Assembly: GCA_902702965.1 (NCBI GenBank)
Contig: CACRXP010000089.1
Location: 697,459-761,458, forward strand
Direction of reading: 5' to 3'
Length of the DNA: 64,000 nucleotides
Source of the DNA: Spirometra erinaceieuropaei
Taxonomy: Eukaryota; Platyhelminthes; Cestoda; Diphyllobothriidea; Diphyllobothriidae
A model generated the notes under the pieces. That model was not told the origin of the DNA. It saw only the letters and a program-made list of their open reading frames with translations, and searched no databases. Both the position numbers and the translations under genes were made by a program. Below, one piece after another: positions 23,450-36,191 of this stretch (its first letter is position 1; each line of letters starts with the position of its first letter).

Positions 23450-25340
23450 CCCCCTGCTCCTCTATCTCCGCTATTCTCTATTTTTCCATCTTCTTTACTC
23501 GCTGTCCTTCCATGTCCGCTGCCATCAACTCCAACTTCCTCATCGAACCTTAACATTCCGACTGCAGGATACACTCACTCTATTCCTGTGTCTCTCCATT
23601 TCTTATCCACAGTGGACGTCATGTTCAAATTCCTAGCCGTTTGCTTACTCATGCTTTTTACACATGAACTGTCTCTTAGGTTTCGATACACGCCGCCTTC
23701 TATTTAGCCTGGGATACCCTGGCAGTCTACTGTCGTGGTCGCCAGCGTAACCGTGCACTCTCGCATTCCCGTTCGCCTTACGCTCTGTCAGTTCGACGTC
23801 GGGGTCGCGCAAGAGTTGACACTAGCTTCGTGTGTGATCGAAGCAAATTAGACCGCGTCATTCGCTCATTGACTGCAGACGACAAGGCATGTGAACTGGG
23901 TGCTAAGATTCTCAACAGTGGACACGGTCCATCTACCTGATGGGACGGCTGGCTGAAACTGCTTACTGAGCCGTTTGTACGGCATCAGCAAAGCTTGTCA
24001 GAACTAATTAATATTTTCAGACTTGCGATTTAGGAACCGTCGCGTTATCGATCAGCACAACCTCAGGACATCCACCTATTACAAACTGTTGAAGTTCATT
24101 TTAAAAGGTTTTAGGGATAGCATATTATGCGACCTACAGTTGCACAGCTAGTCAGTATAAATCATAATCAAAAGTACCGAGATTTTAATTGTAGTGTTCA
24201 GAAAACGCGACGACTGAAGGTGTGATGGATGTTTGAGATCGAAGATAAAATTGTAGTGGGATATTCATTCATTTGAACCTAGATCATAGCCTGGATTATC
24301 GATTTTCAGATCGAAGTTACGTAAGTTGCCAATGTCGGAAGGCATGAAGTCATAACTGACTGCTTCATTCCCGAACACTCAAAATCTGGACCATGAATAG
24401 GGTCGTCCTGCGATTTTATGGCTGATAACGCAAGCTTAGCTTGTCCAAGTTAAAACTCTCATTTAGATTTTCACAATCGCCTGTTTTTCATTAGCTGCTG
24501 AAGCAACTTCTCGTACTTTTACCTTCGGTGGTAACTATCCCGAATTCTCATGCCAACTCCTCATTTCGGCCCCAAGTAACCTGTTGACAATCACGGCGGA
24601 TTCCTCTGTTTTCGCCACCTGCTAGCAGTTTGGTCGGTCGGTTAAGAAGCATCATGGTTGCATCTCCCCACGCCTGAATGATCCTCGTGGCCTTTTATGT
24701 CTTCATCTCGCTTGAACACTTGTCAAACTGTGACCGATTGCGGCGAGCTTCTTCTGTCTCACAACATTGACGGTTGTTTCTGCTGTCATCTAAACCATGT
24801 TTTGATCGCATCTGCAGCGAACAGCCTCGTCCAATCTGGGAATTCTACCTTTATGGGGAACGTTTCAAACCCTTGTATACTCTCATCTGGAGGGCTGTCC
24901 TGTCTCACACGTATATAACCTTTCCATGAGTGACAGTTTTCTTCTCCTTAATATCTCACCAAATCATATTCAATTTGTCTCTTTTACTCAACTTTGAAGG
25001 ATGCTGGTCGCTAACCATTTCTATGCGAGGCTGTTTATTTTATAAACACACATTGAGCGCTGAACAGTCTTTGCCTGCTTATTTTAAAATTCACCCAAAA
25101 ATGCATTTTATTTACCATGAATGTACTCATATTTAAAACAATTAATTTGGTTTTTTTAAATGTCGTCATCTGTAAGCGTGTTCAAGCATATTTGCTAGTC
25201 TGGCGTTAGAAATATTGATTGATTTCATAATTTTTGGGTATTTTTAGATTCATGTCGTAATAAAAATAGAATAATCTGATAACGTGAGTAGGGCAGTGTT
25301 CAGAATATGCGAATTTAGCGCTAAAGGTGTGAGCGGAAAC
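23450..25340. other. Intronic stretch, unclassified
   Basis: This includes the possible 3' non-coding end of the gypsy element (CpG-rich 23710-23940) and A/T-rich sequence with no supported gene. Confidence 0.35.
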
Positions 25341-25378
25341 AAATTATGTTAAGTAAGAGATCTCATTGTTGCTCTTAC

Positions 25379-25542
25379 ACTGCACTGAATGTCCTGTGTG
25401 CAACTCGGAAAATTATGAATTGCAGCATTCATCTCCTCTCCGCTGGTAACTGTAGATAGCCAGGCCGCGGTCTTTAAAGCAAGTTCGCTGGATAGGTTAG
25501 CCAACTGAGACACGCTTTCGGATAATCTGTCCTTTTCCTCTC
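25379..25542 (-). CDS. Gene B exon, coiled-coil
   Basis: A 164-base minus-strand exon lies between the acceptor TTTTTCACTTCCAG and the donor GTAAGAGC, both strong. It starts with two bases of a split codon and ends in phase 0. It encodes an amphipathic helical stretch (EKDRLSESVSQLANLSSELA) followed by WLSTVTSGEEMNAAIHNF and CTQDIQCS. Phases match the neighbouring exons at 26703 and 19841 without adjustment. Confidence 0.6.
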
Positions 25543-25722
25543 CTGGAAGTGAAAAATTTAAAGACAAAAGCCTATACCAGATTCAAACAGCTTAACAAAT
25601 ATTAAAAGAATTCTCGCAAATATGCTAAAGATCTTGACTTATCCGGAAAACGTATTTCACATATCATCATAGTAAAAATTAGAACACAAACATACTAGCA
25701 AATGCAATTGTGATTGCTGAAC

Positions 25723-25899
25723 TGATCAAATTACTTATATTTGAATTCTACTTGGATGAGTCCATGATTAGGAGAGTATCCAAAAAAGAAACATTTGCAC
25801 CTTATTATTTAAATGATAAGGTGCAAGTTTTTCGTTTTTTGGATACTCTCATAATCATGGCCTCATCCAAGTAGAATTCAAATATAAGTAATTTGATCA
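25723..25899. repeat. 177-bp near-perfect palindrome
   Basis: The sequence 25723-25810 is followed directly by its reverse complement 25811-25899, with only a few mismatches or a one-base gap and essentially no loop. Ends are TGATCAAATTACTTATATTT and its complement. It has no coding content and lies in a gene B intron. It is a foldback or MITE-type element, or a palindromic duplication. Confidence 0.85.
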
Positions 25900-26702
25900 A
25901 CAGATTTCTTTTTCAGTTGAAGCCTTCGTATTTATAGTAGCGATCGCTACTATCATCTGAATGTTTGTAAAATTTAGGCGACTACTGCTGAAACGTGCAT
26001 GTAGGGAAAATTAAGCTGAAAGAGAATTGGCGAAATCCCCGAAACAATAGGCTGTTTTGCGAAGTCTTTGAAATGTCTAATGACTCGCAGGACAATTTGC
26101 ATGAAACGCCACCGAAAGCTGAAGCATAAATTTGAGTTTACACAGGGGACAGAATTAAGTTTGCTAAGGATACGCACTTATTTCACAGCTGACAGTGATT
26201 TATATGAATTGCATTCACGGACTCTTGGTTAGAAAATACCATGGAAGCGCGCATTTTCAAATTAGAGTTATGACGTATAGGTGAAAATCTCGGAGTTAAT
26301 AAAGCTCAAGAACGTCATCTGTGAAATCATCCATACACACTTTTACAAACTGCATGGCGAGGATTTTGAAGACGGCCACGCACTTTAACTTCAATCTCTT
26401 AACCAAAATATTAATGTGTAGTCGGAAACTTTGAAAACAGATATCGTTTTCAGATCGTCCAGTCATGCGTAATGTAGAAACACCAACAATCAGACTTTCA
26501 GTGGGTTGCGAAATGGCTGCCTCATGCACACTTTAATGTTGACTTGACAGTGGTGATGATATACACACTGCAGACCGATTGGACGAGGATTATATATTTT
26601 TGTGTATAAATACATTTAAAATACGTACATGAAAACTGATAAGGTACCCTTATCAGTCTAAGCACTCATATTAAGACCGCAAATGTAAAACTGGAAAAAT
26701 AC

Positions 26703-26739
26703 CTGCGTGAGATTTTTCCGCTTGTTCGCATGCAAGCGT
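26703..26739 (-). CDS. Gene B exon (37 bp)
   Basis: The acceptor TAAATCAACTTTAG and donor GTATTTTT flank 37 bases open as TLACEQAEKSHA plus one base. That base joins the two-base start of the exon at 25542 to give Gly. It continues the charged, helical reading of its neighbours. Confidence 0.5.
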
Positions 26740-26759
26740 CTAAAGTTGATTTATAACCC

Positions 26760-28735
26760 GATGAAGCGCCATCTTACAAATGCCTTTATTGACTTCAAGT
26801 GGTCCAAGACTCCTTTTAGCTGTCTTCTGTTGTTAAAAATAATAAAAAATTTCACCATTACTCGAACATCATTATATCTCTTTGATCATTTTCCCTAACT
26901 TAATATTGTTCACAAAGTGAGACCAGCAAACCAGAGTTTTCGCATAAATCATAATTCCGTGTGCTTGTTATGGCTTTGGATTGCCACAGCTCTTGAACAG
27001 CCGTCCATTTGTGGGAACTCGGGGATTGCCAGTCCCGAAAACGTTTGGATCGACCTTCAAAATCATCCAATCTTGCGCTCCCACTACCACCTTGTGAAGA
27101 CTGCATCGGGAATGCGCGATAACTGCTGTTCTATTCGAAAAGAGGACTGTGTTTAAGTCTAGACATTTTAAAGTTCCAAGTGTAGCCTGACTTTCTATAA
27201 TCTGACGGTCTTTAATGGTATTGTAAAGATGGAGGAAATGTTTCCTCGATTTTCCCCAATCAAGCTTAGATTGCTAGGGTTTTGGTTATACCACGCCCTA
27301 GGAGTGTATACAGTTGATTGATGTGACACTTCGGTGGATTCTGAGATGTTGATGGTGCAATTGCCTGTCAGTGAAAATAGCCGGTGTCCCTTCCCTTTCT
27401 CCGCTGCCGATCGCCTTTCTGCAATATACTGTTGGACTATGCTAACTTGCTCTGCGTCGGCACCTCCCTCTGCCCTCCCCGAAATTTGCCCACAGCGATG
27501 CATTTACCACCGGGTGTTCAGCAGGCATGTTAGCATCACCTCACCATTCAGACAGGTCACTCCTCTGATGTGAACAAGTTCGCTTGTTAAATCAAATTTT
27601 ATCGTATATTCCTAGTTTCTGTCAGTTCCCATTATACTTTTTTGTCCACCTAATCCTTTTTCTCCCCTTTCGCATGGGTGAGTAGCTTGACATGTCAACG
27701 ACTTTATTCAGATAGGTCTTGAACAGGAGCTATTCCTAGCACCTCTATACTTTGGAGTCTGATATCCTTGACGTCATCGGCCGCTAAGCTAGTACAGTGG
27801 TTGACGTTGCCATTGGGTGCGCGTCCAAGTATGTCATTTTGGATTCTCAACTCCCAGTGTCTTATGGCACTTTGGACCATCAATTCCATTGTATCACTTC
27901 CAGCTAATTTGAAAGTTTTTATTTAACTACTGTTTATTTCGTTTTGTCTATCAACGATCTGATAAGCAGTCAGAATGTCCATGATAACTGCCCCGAAGGT
28001 TCTATTGGCCCCGGTTTATTTCTTGTATTCTTGAATATTCACTTGCGCATATCCACTGGTATTTTGTAGGTAAACCTATCCGAGTTGTCCGAGAGCCCTT
28101 TAAAATCAGAGGATGACTGACGTTGAGCATTTCGGACTGGAGAACACCTTCTGGACGCCATCGCCGCTCCTGCATCGCCTATGCTGCCGACAAAGCTTGT
28201 CTCTGAACAAGCCTGTCCGTGCAAATGGACATCCCCGATTTCTTGGTCCAGCCTGAACTACAACCATACTTTTCGTCGTTATAAATAACCCCTTTCCTTC
28301 CTTAGAAACCCGTCTTTTCTTCTCACTAAGAACTAGAAGGAAAAATACGCGTAGAATTCCTAGTCCTATTTTTTTTCACTGACGTTAAAATACTTCCGCC
28401 TTCATTTAACATTTACCAGGTTATAAAACCCGAGCTAACTTCTCAAGTACATACTGGTCTTCGCAGAGGATGGCAGTAAAAAAATACACGGGTCGGACAT
28501 GGTAAAATAGGGCCAAACAAATTCTGGCGCCTTCTCACGAAATAAAATCGACCTACCGAGCACCTGTACTGATTAGGATCTGAATAAAGAGCATTAACTA
28601 AGCGGAATTTATGCCCTTTTTATCTAAGATATAATTTTCAAATTCCCTTGAGCGTCTGCTGAATCCAAGGTGGAAGGAAAATGTTTCTTCTCTTGGTGAT
28701 GATAGATCGACCAACGATTTCGATGATGTCCACTG
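26760..28735. other. Gene B intron, no supported gene
   Basis: Several 60-100 codon frames on both strands lack recognisable motifs. The minus-strand frame 26296-26529 has partial splice context but does not fit the gene B phases. Confidence 0.35.
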
Positions 28736-29742
28736 CGTGTCCCACAGCTGCAGCAGCGGTGAGAGCAGGAACGGTGACTTGCGCAGGGGGTTTATAGTGC
28801 CAGTAGACTTGCGCTGCATCTACCTACACTCTCTCCTCCTCCCCCGCCTGAGGCCAGTGTCAAGACAGACTCAAGAAAACCGGAGATGAGGGAGGCCGCA
28901 GGTGGATGGCTCGGACGGATCCTCGCCTTGGCGCTCCACCACACCCCCTGGTCCACACAACAAATTACCAGGATTTTCACCAACACAACAGAGATTTGGA
29001 GGCTGGCACGACCGAAACCGCATCTGGGCGTGCCGTCCACGCCTGGCTCGGATCCCAAACTGTGGTGGGAATGCCATAAAGGCCACATTAAAAAGGAGCC
29101 ATTGCAGCCTGACTCTCAGACCGCATCCAGTCAAGGAGGAGGTCCAAATTACCCCGTCAGTTGCCAACCTTCCAAGCCACGGCTTTTAGCGCACCGTGAT
29201 AGCTTCAAGCGCGTCAGATTGTTTATAGTGAGGAAAATGCGCTGAATCGTCGACCTCACTCTCCCTTTCCATCCCCACACTCCAGCCGCTGTCCGAGCCG
29301 GTCAGCAGACTGGAGTGGGAAATGGGCGCGGTGGTTGTCATGGTCGACTGACCATGACTGCGCGCGCCACGGCACGACCTGGCCCACCATACACACAACA
29401 CCAGGATTTCACACAACGGGGGTTGAAAGGCGTGCCTCTCACTTGCGTGAGTGTGCCGTGGAAGGTGCTGTTTCAGCCCGTTCCCAGCCCACCAGTCCGC
29501 CACTCCACACAACACACACAACGCGACGAACTGCGTGAACCGAGAGCGGGCGTCAATCAGCAACCTTCCTATCCACGATGCTTGACGTGTCGGGATATTC
29601 TCGGACTCAAGTCACCCGTTCAGCCGGAGCCGTATGGCGACCGAGTCGAGATGCACACTTCCCACTTGAGTGGAAGGTGGCAGTTGGGTGCATGAGGTGT
29701 GTGAGTGTTGATGACTTCTTGGGTGATTGTGGTGGTGTTGGA

Positions 29743-29800
29743 GGTGGTGGTGGTGGTGGTGGTGGTGGTGGTGGTGGTGGTGGTGGTGGTGGTGGTGGTG
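29743..29800 (+). repeat. (GGT)n microsatellite
   Basis: About 58 bases of GGT; on the LINE strand this is ACC, coding poly-Thr in the zinc-finger tail. It is an expansion within the element. Confidence 0.95.
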
Positions 29801-30050
29801 TCGGAGTGGCGGTCAATTCCGCTCTCGTGGATGCGCATATGGCCGAATAGACACATGCGATGCCTGAATGTGCGAGGGTAGTGAGGGCAGTGGAGGCGAG
29901 TGCGGTGGGTGTAGGTTCGTGCTCCAGGCACTGGCTCGCCAGTCCCTGTGCGATGGATTCGCAAGTGACCGACCAGGCCGATGTGTGAGGTGAAGATGCG
30001 GTCGCAGTGAGGGCAGGTGTAGTCCTGATCCTCATCGCTGGAGTCGGGGG

Positions 30051-30160
30051 AGGTGGTGGTGGTGGTGGTGGTGGTGTCGGTTGTTGCGCGCGTGACAGTC
30101 GACTGAGCGGCCGCCGTTGGAGCAGTGGAGGAGGAGGAGGAGGAGGAGGAGGAGGAGGAG
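30051..30160 (+). repeat. (GGT)n and (GGA)n microsatellites
   Basis: GGT repeats lie at about 30051-30076 and GGA repeats at 30126-30160, separated by unique sequence. On the LINE strand they read as Thr-rich and Ser-rich linkers upstream of the first finger. Confidence 0.9.
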
Positions 30161-30227
30161 CCCTTACTCTAATTCCGTCCCAACGTATTCGAAGAATTCG
30201 TCAAAGTCTAGCGCACACTCACAGCAT

Positions 30228-32960
30228 CTAACAATCCAGGCGGTGTGAGTGAGATCGGCACGCAGCTGCCAATTTAGTTCGGAGCTTTTGGTCTTTTAAG
30301 GCAGATGACCAAGATTCTTGACCATCTTCGTAGCCATCGGGTGTACTCTTTTCCGCGGAGCATGCTGTCCGGACTGTCAAGACATCACGCCACATGCGCG
30401 CAACCAAGATCGTGTACACCGTCCAGACAACCTTGGTGCTGACTGGCCACCATTCAGCCTATGACATTCCCTTCCTACCATGTACCCAGCTGTTTCTACA
30501 AGGCTCCTCACTTGGGCTGTCTCTAGTACTCAGTACACGTCCTGTTTATAACTAACCTTCTGTTTTGCATATATAACACTTCCAGTTGTTGATAATTCCT
30601 CTTGAAGCACAATTTCCAGGCCTGGACTGCATACTCTAATTGACACCGAGCGAATTTCCCGTAGGTTTTTCGGAGCAGCTCCCTGCTGACATTCACAAAT
30701 CCTCGCCTCAGAGCAAACAACACCCGTATCGCTCGTTTGGCAGTCCTTTGAAATTGTGAGGAGGGTTTAAGGGGGGAAGTCATTAGGGCGCCTGGGTACT
30801 TCTGTTCCACAACATTTGAAAGGGGCTGAACATCAAGGGAGTAATGAAAGGAATTATCCTTCTTACCGGTCCATTTAGTGCGAACACTCAGGACCACGCA
30901 TTTGCCCACATTCAAATTGAGGAGACAGCAAGCTGACTAATTGCTTAGTTGGTTTATGCTCTCTTAAAGTGCGTACATGTCTGCGTCAGGTCTGATGGCT
31001 CTGCACGTTTTAACTTCATCAGGAAACATGACGGCATTGAATCCCAGGTCGCCAACGCAGTTGTTAATGCAAACTAGGAATGGCAACGGCCTTAATACTG
31101 GGCTCTGGGGAACACCACTTAGAACGGGGGTAGGAGTTGACTTAAAAGCATCAACGCACATGGTTTTAAACTTCCTGTAAGAAAGTCTGAGATCCGTGTA
31201 GCAGCTTTTCACTTATTCCAATTGCAAATCGCTTTTAGATTAGGCGTTCGTGTGGGATGCTGTCGACCGCCTTCTTGAGGTCCGTGTAGAGGATACAGAC
31301 CGTACCGTCCTCGTCCAGTGAGCGAGTCCGCTGCTCAGTCAAGAGTAATTAAGTAGTAAGGCACGATCGGCTCTGTCTAATGCCGTGCCACAGCCCAGAG
31401 AGTAGGTGGTTCTTCTCCAGGAACTACACTGTTGCTCTCTTGATTATGGCTTCATTTATTTTACAACGGATGAAGGCAAGACCAACAGGCTGGTAATTGC
31501 TAGCGTAAGTGCGACCCCTCTTGTATATTGGAAATATAATTGGTGTTTTTCGTCCGGACGATAGCCTCTCTACTTCGAATGACGAACGGGAGATGTGTGC
31601 TAGTGGTTTCAAGAGTTCGTTTACCAATTTTCTCAGGAATTTGACCGACATATTGTCCGGACCCGACGATTTAGCTTCTATCGGATTTTGTATTTCTCAT
31701 GACAGATATCGTGAAGGGTACGAACTCAATCACGGACCAGTGGTCTAAACAGTACTGCTGACATTGCGTCTCCTAAACGCCGTTTCCTTAGTGAACGCTG
31801 AGGCAAAGTACCGCCTAAGTGTCCGGCTGTCTCGCTGGTTTCAGCTATTTGTAAACCATTATCGTCCTTTAGTACTGCGACCGGGTCCTTGTTTTTCAGT
31901 TGATTGTTAATATAGCAAAATAAAATTCGGGTTTTTATTCGTTGACGACAACACTTCTCGAGGTTCACTGGTGACCCAGTTTCCCTGAATATTATCGATC
32001 TTTCACTTTTCTTCCGTAACTATCTATTTAGGTCCGTATTTAACCAGGCAGGTTAACTGGTCGTCTTTTATAGCTTCGGTAGACAATTACGTCGCATTAG
32101 ATCGAGTGATATCGTCCTAAACGATATCCAGTGGTCATCAGGATTCCCCCCGAGCAAACAGCTCCAAATCACGGGCATTAATTTGTTCTTTATCTCGTTA
32201 AAATCCACCTTCCATACATTACAATAGATTCGGCCGGGTCGTTCGGAGGTTCCACGGCACAGTGCCAAACGACGTTCGAGATAGCATCAACAAAGGCACA
32301 GGGAGCTCATTGGTTGGCTTTCTGTTTCCTTCTGGCGTTGAAAGAAGAGTAAGCAATCCCATAGTAGCGTTGTATGGTCACTCCTTCCGAGAGGTGCATT
32401 CGAACACTTTTCGTCAATATTAGAGAAGTCTTCCGTAAGAACTAGGTCCAGGCAACTTGCTCTCTCGTTCTCCCTAAATATTGCTGGTGCCTCTGCATGC
32501 TGTGCTCCAGGGAGGTTGACAATGAGGTCCATTAGCTTATGGCAGAAGGAAGTTGGCTCATGGTTTAATGCCATAATTTCCCACTCTATGGCAGGTCCCT
32601 TGAAATCCCCAACTATAAACGATTCGGTGGCCAGCTACTTCCTTAACTGAATGGAGGAACGAATCATCAGCTGTACTCGGAAGACTTGATGGTACGTAAA
32701 CAGTCTAGAGTTCTAGATTTTGTGTGAGTTCGTTCAACTACCGAAATTCTAGCCCTTACATATGCGACTACCTCACCGTCCTGTCTATCTTGACGGTCCC
32801 CGGTAACCCGGTACGGAAATCTCGGCATCCACGATTTCGGCATTAAGCCATGTTTCCGTTATGGTAGCGATGTCGTGGTTTTGTTCTGGAACTAGCAATT
32901 TGAGCTCGTTGATCTTCGAAACAACTCAATTTGGAATGCGTAACATCAGCGTTCAGACAT
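30228..32960 (-). mobile_element. CR1/jockey-type LINE remnant B, endonuclease plus reverse transcriptase
   Basis: From high to low coordinate the minus strand shows: the endonuclease start with HDIATITETWLNAEIVDAE (about 32880-32830); the endonuclease end with ASCLDLVLTEDFSNIDEK and LGRSDHTTLLWD (about 32460-32340); the RT start with KTPIIFPIYKRGRTYASNYQ (about 31560); TPVLSGVPQSPVLRPLPFLV and the decayed FADD position MFPDEVKTCRAI (about 31130-30990); and the C-terminal part with NVGKCVVLSVRTKW, FALRRGFVNVSRELLRKTYG and LEYAVQAW. Order and spacing are those of a nearly full-length copy. Frames are broken many times. Closest window relative: 62713-64000. Confidence 0.85.
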
Positions 32961-33305
32961 CTATCCATTCGATGGGATTTAATGCAAAAGTCGGCTGGAC
33001 TGGTGGAGATGAACTGCTGTCTATCACGCCAAAAATCATAGGGTTGGAAGCTTTCTCCAGAGGAGTGGCTTCTGGTCGTGTCTGATTTTTACCTTCAGTA
33101 TTCTGAGATTATTCTCGCCCAGGTTCGACCGCCTGAGGACTTACAATTTAAGTCCCCTTTAATGCTCTCTCTACGTGTGTGAAAAGCCCTCTAAAGAACT
33201 GTCAGGTGGGCATTCTAGAGAGCAGGGTTCCTGCTCAAGATTAGCTGAGCTTTGTTCTCATGCTTTGTAGGCTCACATTTGTATTAAGTCACTGAGCAAC
33301 TGCCT

Positions 33306-34430
33306 TTAAGTCAGCGGGTATATATTAAGGTTATTTAGGCGGATATAATAAGGCAGCGTACTCTGATATCTTACTAATTTTGTGGTTCGCCTCTGCATCC
33401 TTTCGAGTAAATAATAATCCTGCCGCGTCAAGGGTCTCCAGGCCTGGGCTGTATATTTAAACTGCGGCCTTACAAACGTGCCGAAGAATTTGTAGAAGCA
33501 TTCTTCTCCGAAAACTGTGAATGCCCACCTTACGGTGTACAGCACTGAAGTTGCGAATTTATCTGCCTTACGACACTGCGTGGAAGGCGTTAGGGCGACT
33601 GCAATCCAGATTCCGAGGCCTTTATAAGTTTCTGTTTCTCGAAATAACATTTCGTTTCGAATAATATTGCTGCGAATTAGGGACTCGATTTCGATCTCCG
33701 AAATGCAGTATCGTGCATTTGTTCAAATTAAAAGACAGGAGCCATTTGCGGGACTACACGTCCAATCGACGAAGATTTTCTTGAAAGTTTGCCTCGTCAG
33801 CAGCATTGTAGATGACTTTTCAGATTTTAATACCATTGTTAAACATGTCGCAATTGCAGTTCAACTCCTCTAAGCAATCATTTATTAAAATAGAAAGAAG
33901 GTCTGTCCGTGCACTGAGAATTATGCGGCTCTATTCGCTATGAATGTGCGTCTTGAGTGCTGTTGTCCCATGTAGACAATTTAAGAACAACCAACAAGGA
34001 AATTCTTTCCACTTGTACAGGAGACGCTGGTGCGGAACACTGTCACACGCCTTTCGGAAATCAATATAAGCCACATGCACAGCGCGTTTTGCATCCAGTG
34101 CTCTTTCCAGCTGTGCATTGTGTATAGTAAGTTCATTTCACAATATCTTCCACTACGAAAGACGTATTGTTTATTGGATAAGAGGTTGTGAGTTACCAAG
34201 TAAGCCATCAACTCCCTTTTGATAATCTTTTCTATGACTTTGCAGCAGATTGATGTCAGACTGACGGGTTAATTCCTCATCGAAAGAGTGTGACTACCGC
34301 TTTGTAAAGCCGTGCAGACCTCTGAATTTTATATCCTCTTACCTGGACGTTTGCACTCAACGGTTAAAGATCTCTAATTTTATCTCCAAATTCAAATGCT
34401 AAAAGAATGGATTCATTGAGGGTAGTGGAC
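33306..34430 (-). mobile_element. CR1/jockey-type LINE remnant C
   Basis: The minus strand carries an RT start (MMAYLVTHNLLSNKQYVFRS) at about 34210. It then has HSWKEHWMQNALCMWLILIS where the catalytic block should be and, after a gap, a C-terminal segment (LGIWIAVALTPSTQCRKAD, VRWAFTVFGEECFYKFF, YTAQAWRPLTRQDYYLLERM) at 33650-33306. It is a different subfamily from remnant B, internally deleted and frameshifted. Confidence 0.75.
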
Positions 34431-34439
34431 TTGGCCCGA

Positions 34440-35360
34440 TATTAATTTGCCTTTCTGTTAACGACGTACTAATATTATTTCAGAATGGCAAGCTCTTCAT
34501 GTATGCCGATTATCCGAAAGCTGCATGTAGGCATAAGTCGACAGATCGTGACATCGTGCTCGAGCTCCTAAAAAGCGACCAACAGGCCTTTGTCCCGTGG
34601 TACTGCATATGGCGCCTTTCCCTCTCTCTTTCTTGGCATAAATGCTCAGTTCTGGTGGGTGACGATGACCACCAACCGCAACTACGTATTGACGGTAACG
34701 ACATAAATGTGCGAGAAGATATTAAGGATGTGGGTGTGTGATACTCCAAGAGTCTTTGTCTTTCGGAGCACTGAGCCCCCATCGTCTCCGAAGCATGCAG
34801 AACGGCCAGGTTTATCATCCGAAACTTTAAAACCAGCGGTATTAGAATGCGCCTTTATAACATGTACGTTAGGCCTGACGTGGAATGCTGTTCGTTTTCA
34901 TTTAGCCTGATGCGTGCTGCTGAACGGAAGAAAATAGAATCCGTCCAATATTTTATTACCAAGACAGTTAATTCTTGATCGCCAGTACTTGCCCTACCAG
35001 AAACGTTGCTGGCTTACAGGCCTTGACCTCTTGAAGTTTTGTCGATTACAAAAGGGAATATCGTTACTGATTATGCTTTTGGAGGATTGCGCATTCAACC
35101 CGCTCACTAATTAAAAACATATTGACCGCCCCGATGTAATGGTCAGCGTGGGGTCTTATTATTTCTTCCTCTGGCACGTTCCAATAAATATTCACGTTTC
35201 TTATCTATTAGCAGAAATGCAATTTGAAATAACTTTCCCGGCAGTGCAAAAGCTCTGCAGAATTATTCCTTGTCTAAGGGAATCATTCGTCGGCCTTGCA
35301 TACAGAAAACCTTCCACATATTTTGGGTACCAAATCCACCGGTTTACTCAAATGTAGTGA
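34440..35360 (+). mobile_element. CR1/jockey-type LINE remnant D
   Basis: The plus strand begins near GSGLGPILICLSVNDV (decayed GSVLGPILFLxYINDL). It continues through the FADD position (FMYADYPKAA), a substituted SLSLSWHKCSVLVGDD stretch, IDGNDINVREDIKDVGV and RLYNMYVRPDVECC (the RPxLEYA position), then TKTVNS. Frameshifts occur after 34740. It abuts remnant C in opposite orientation. Confidence 0.75.
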
Positions 35361-35743
35361 TGAAGAACGTGCTCACTGATCCCCTTGGCCGCTAACACCA
35401 CGGAAAATTTTCTCACCTGCCAGTGAGCAACGGTTCAGTCCTATTTCTTGAGGAGGAATGAAAAAATAAAATAAACTCACTACATCAAAGTCATTTCTGG
35501 GTCCCGTCACAGCAAGTGAAAATCATTCTGCATATGAATTTTAGACGACGTAGACAGAATCTATACGTCGTTATTGAATAAGTAGTCCCTTAAACAAAAT
35601 GATGAGGGAGTAGCGGCAAATCTAAAGAAGGTCGTCGTAATTCTGTCAGTCTTTCTGTGGACCAAATCAAAGCACGCGGGCACTTCTTGCCCTGTCATAG
35701 TAGGCGGTTGCCAAAGAATGCGCTTACTTCCGACATTACTTAC

Positions 35744-35785
35744 TTGACTGAGTTTCGTAATGGCATCCTCCCGGTCGCTCAGTGA
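35744..35785 (-). CDS. Gene B exon (42 bp)
   Basis: A strong acceptor (TTTGATATTTCCAG) and donor (GTAAGTAATG) bracket 42 bases, phase 0 to phase 0, reading SLSDREDAITKLSQ. The charged helical sequence matches the style of the flanking gene B exons. Confidence 0.55.
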
Positions 35786-35858
35786 CTGGAAATATCAAAC
35801 AAGCATAATTTCGCAAAACTTAAATTAAAGAAAATTCGTAGAAATCATTGCAATTCAC

Positions 35859-35938
35859 GCGAAAATGTTCGACAGATCGCCTTAATTCCGCGAAAACGTT
35901 CCACAAATTGCTGTCGTTAGTCACTTGCGACCGTCGTA
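35859..35938 (-). CDS. Gene B exon (80 bp)
   Basis: The acceptor GGCCACTTTCAG and donor GTGAAT flank a segment with one open frame, reading RRSQVTNDSNLWNVFAELRR then SVEHFR. It starts with two bases and ends in phase 0, feeding directly into the exon at 35785. Confidence 0.45.
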
Positions 35939-36143
35939 CTGAAAGTGGCCTCGCAAAATCCGTGCGACATTCGTCCACTATCATTGACGAGGAGGAACAG
36001 TTTAATTTGTATTTGTCCACTATTTACGGCTTAAAAAGGGCTCGTTAAAAACTCCATTAAACAAGGAAATAAGATAAACATATGGAAGGCTCATACATTT
36101 GGGGTTAAGTGGTTGCTATACGCTCCAGCCCATATGCTTTTAC

Positions 36144-36191
36144 CGACAAACAGAGACGTTACTGGCCACTGTAAAGGTGGCTCACATTGTG
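36144..36191 (-). CDS. Gene B, possible 48-bp cassette exon
   Basis: The acceptor TCATCTCATTAG and donor GTAAAAGC flank a segment with one open frame, QCEPPLQWPVTSLFV, starting with two bases and ending with one. As a multiple of three it can be included or skipped between 38307 and 35938. Confidence 0.25.

Larger units (their letters stand above)
28740..30160 (-). mobile_element. Zinc-finger-tailed LINE, 3' part (C2H2 tail plus 3' UTR)
   Basis: The minus strand, through one or two frame changes, encodes two consecutive C2H2 zinc fingers. The first has CPHCDRIFTSHIGLVGHLRI then H; the second has CPHYPRTFRHRMCLFGHMRI then H, joined by a TGEPVPGARTYTHRTRLH linker. A poly-Thr run from the expanded (ACC)n array follows. 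Sequence 28740-29600 is the non-coding 3' region and is shared with the copy at 44760. Known relatives are LINE ORF2 proteins of tapeworms whose C-terminus continues into such fingers. The RT part is absent here (5' truncation). Confidence 0.8.

Noticed and set aside
25974..26529. Minus-strand frames as further gene B exons
   Set aside because: No usable donor for the first, and the phase of the second (ends in phase 0) cannot join the exon at 25542.
29607..30231. Poly-Gly, poly-Pro and poly-Thr proteins
   Set aside because: Except for the zinc-finger frame, these are translations of the GGT/GGA microsatellites in other frames.
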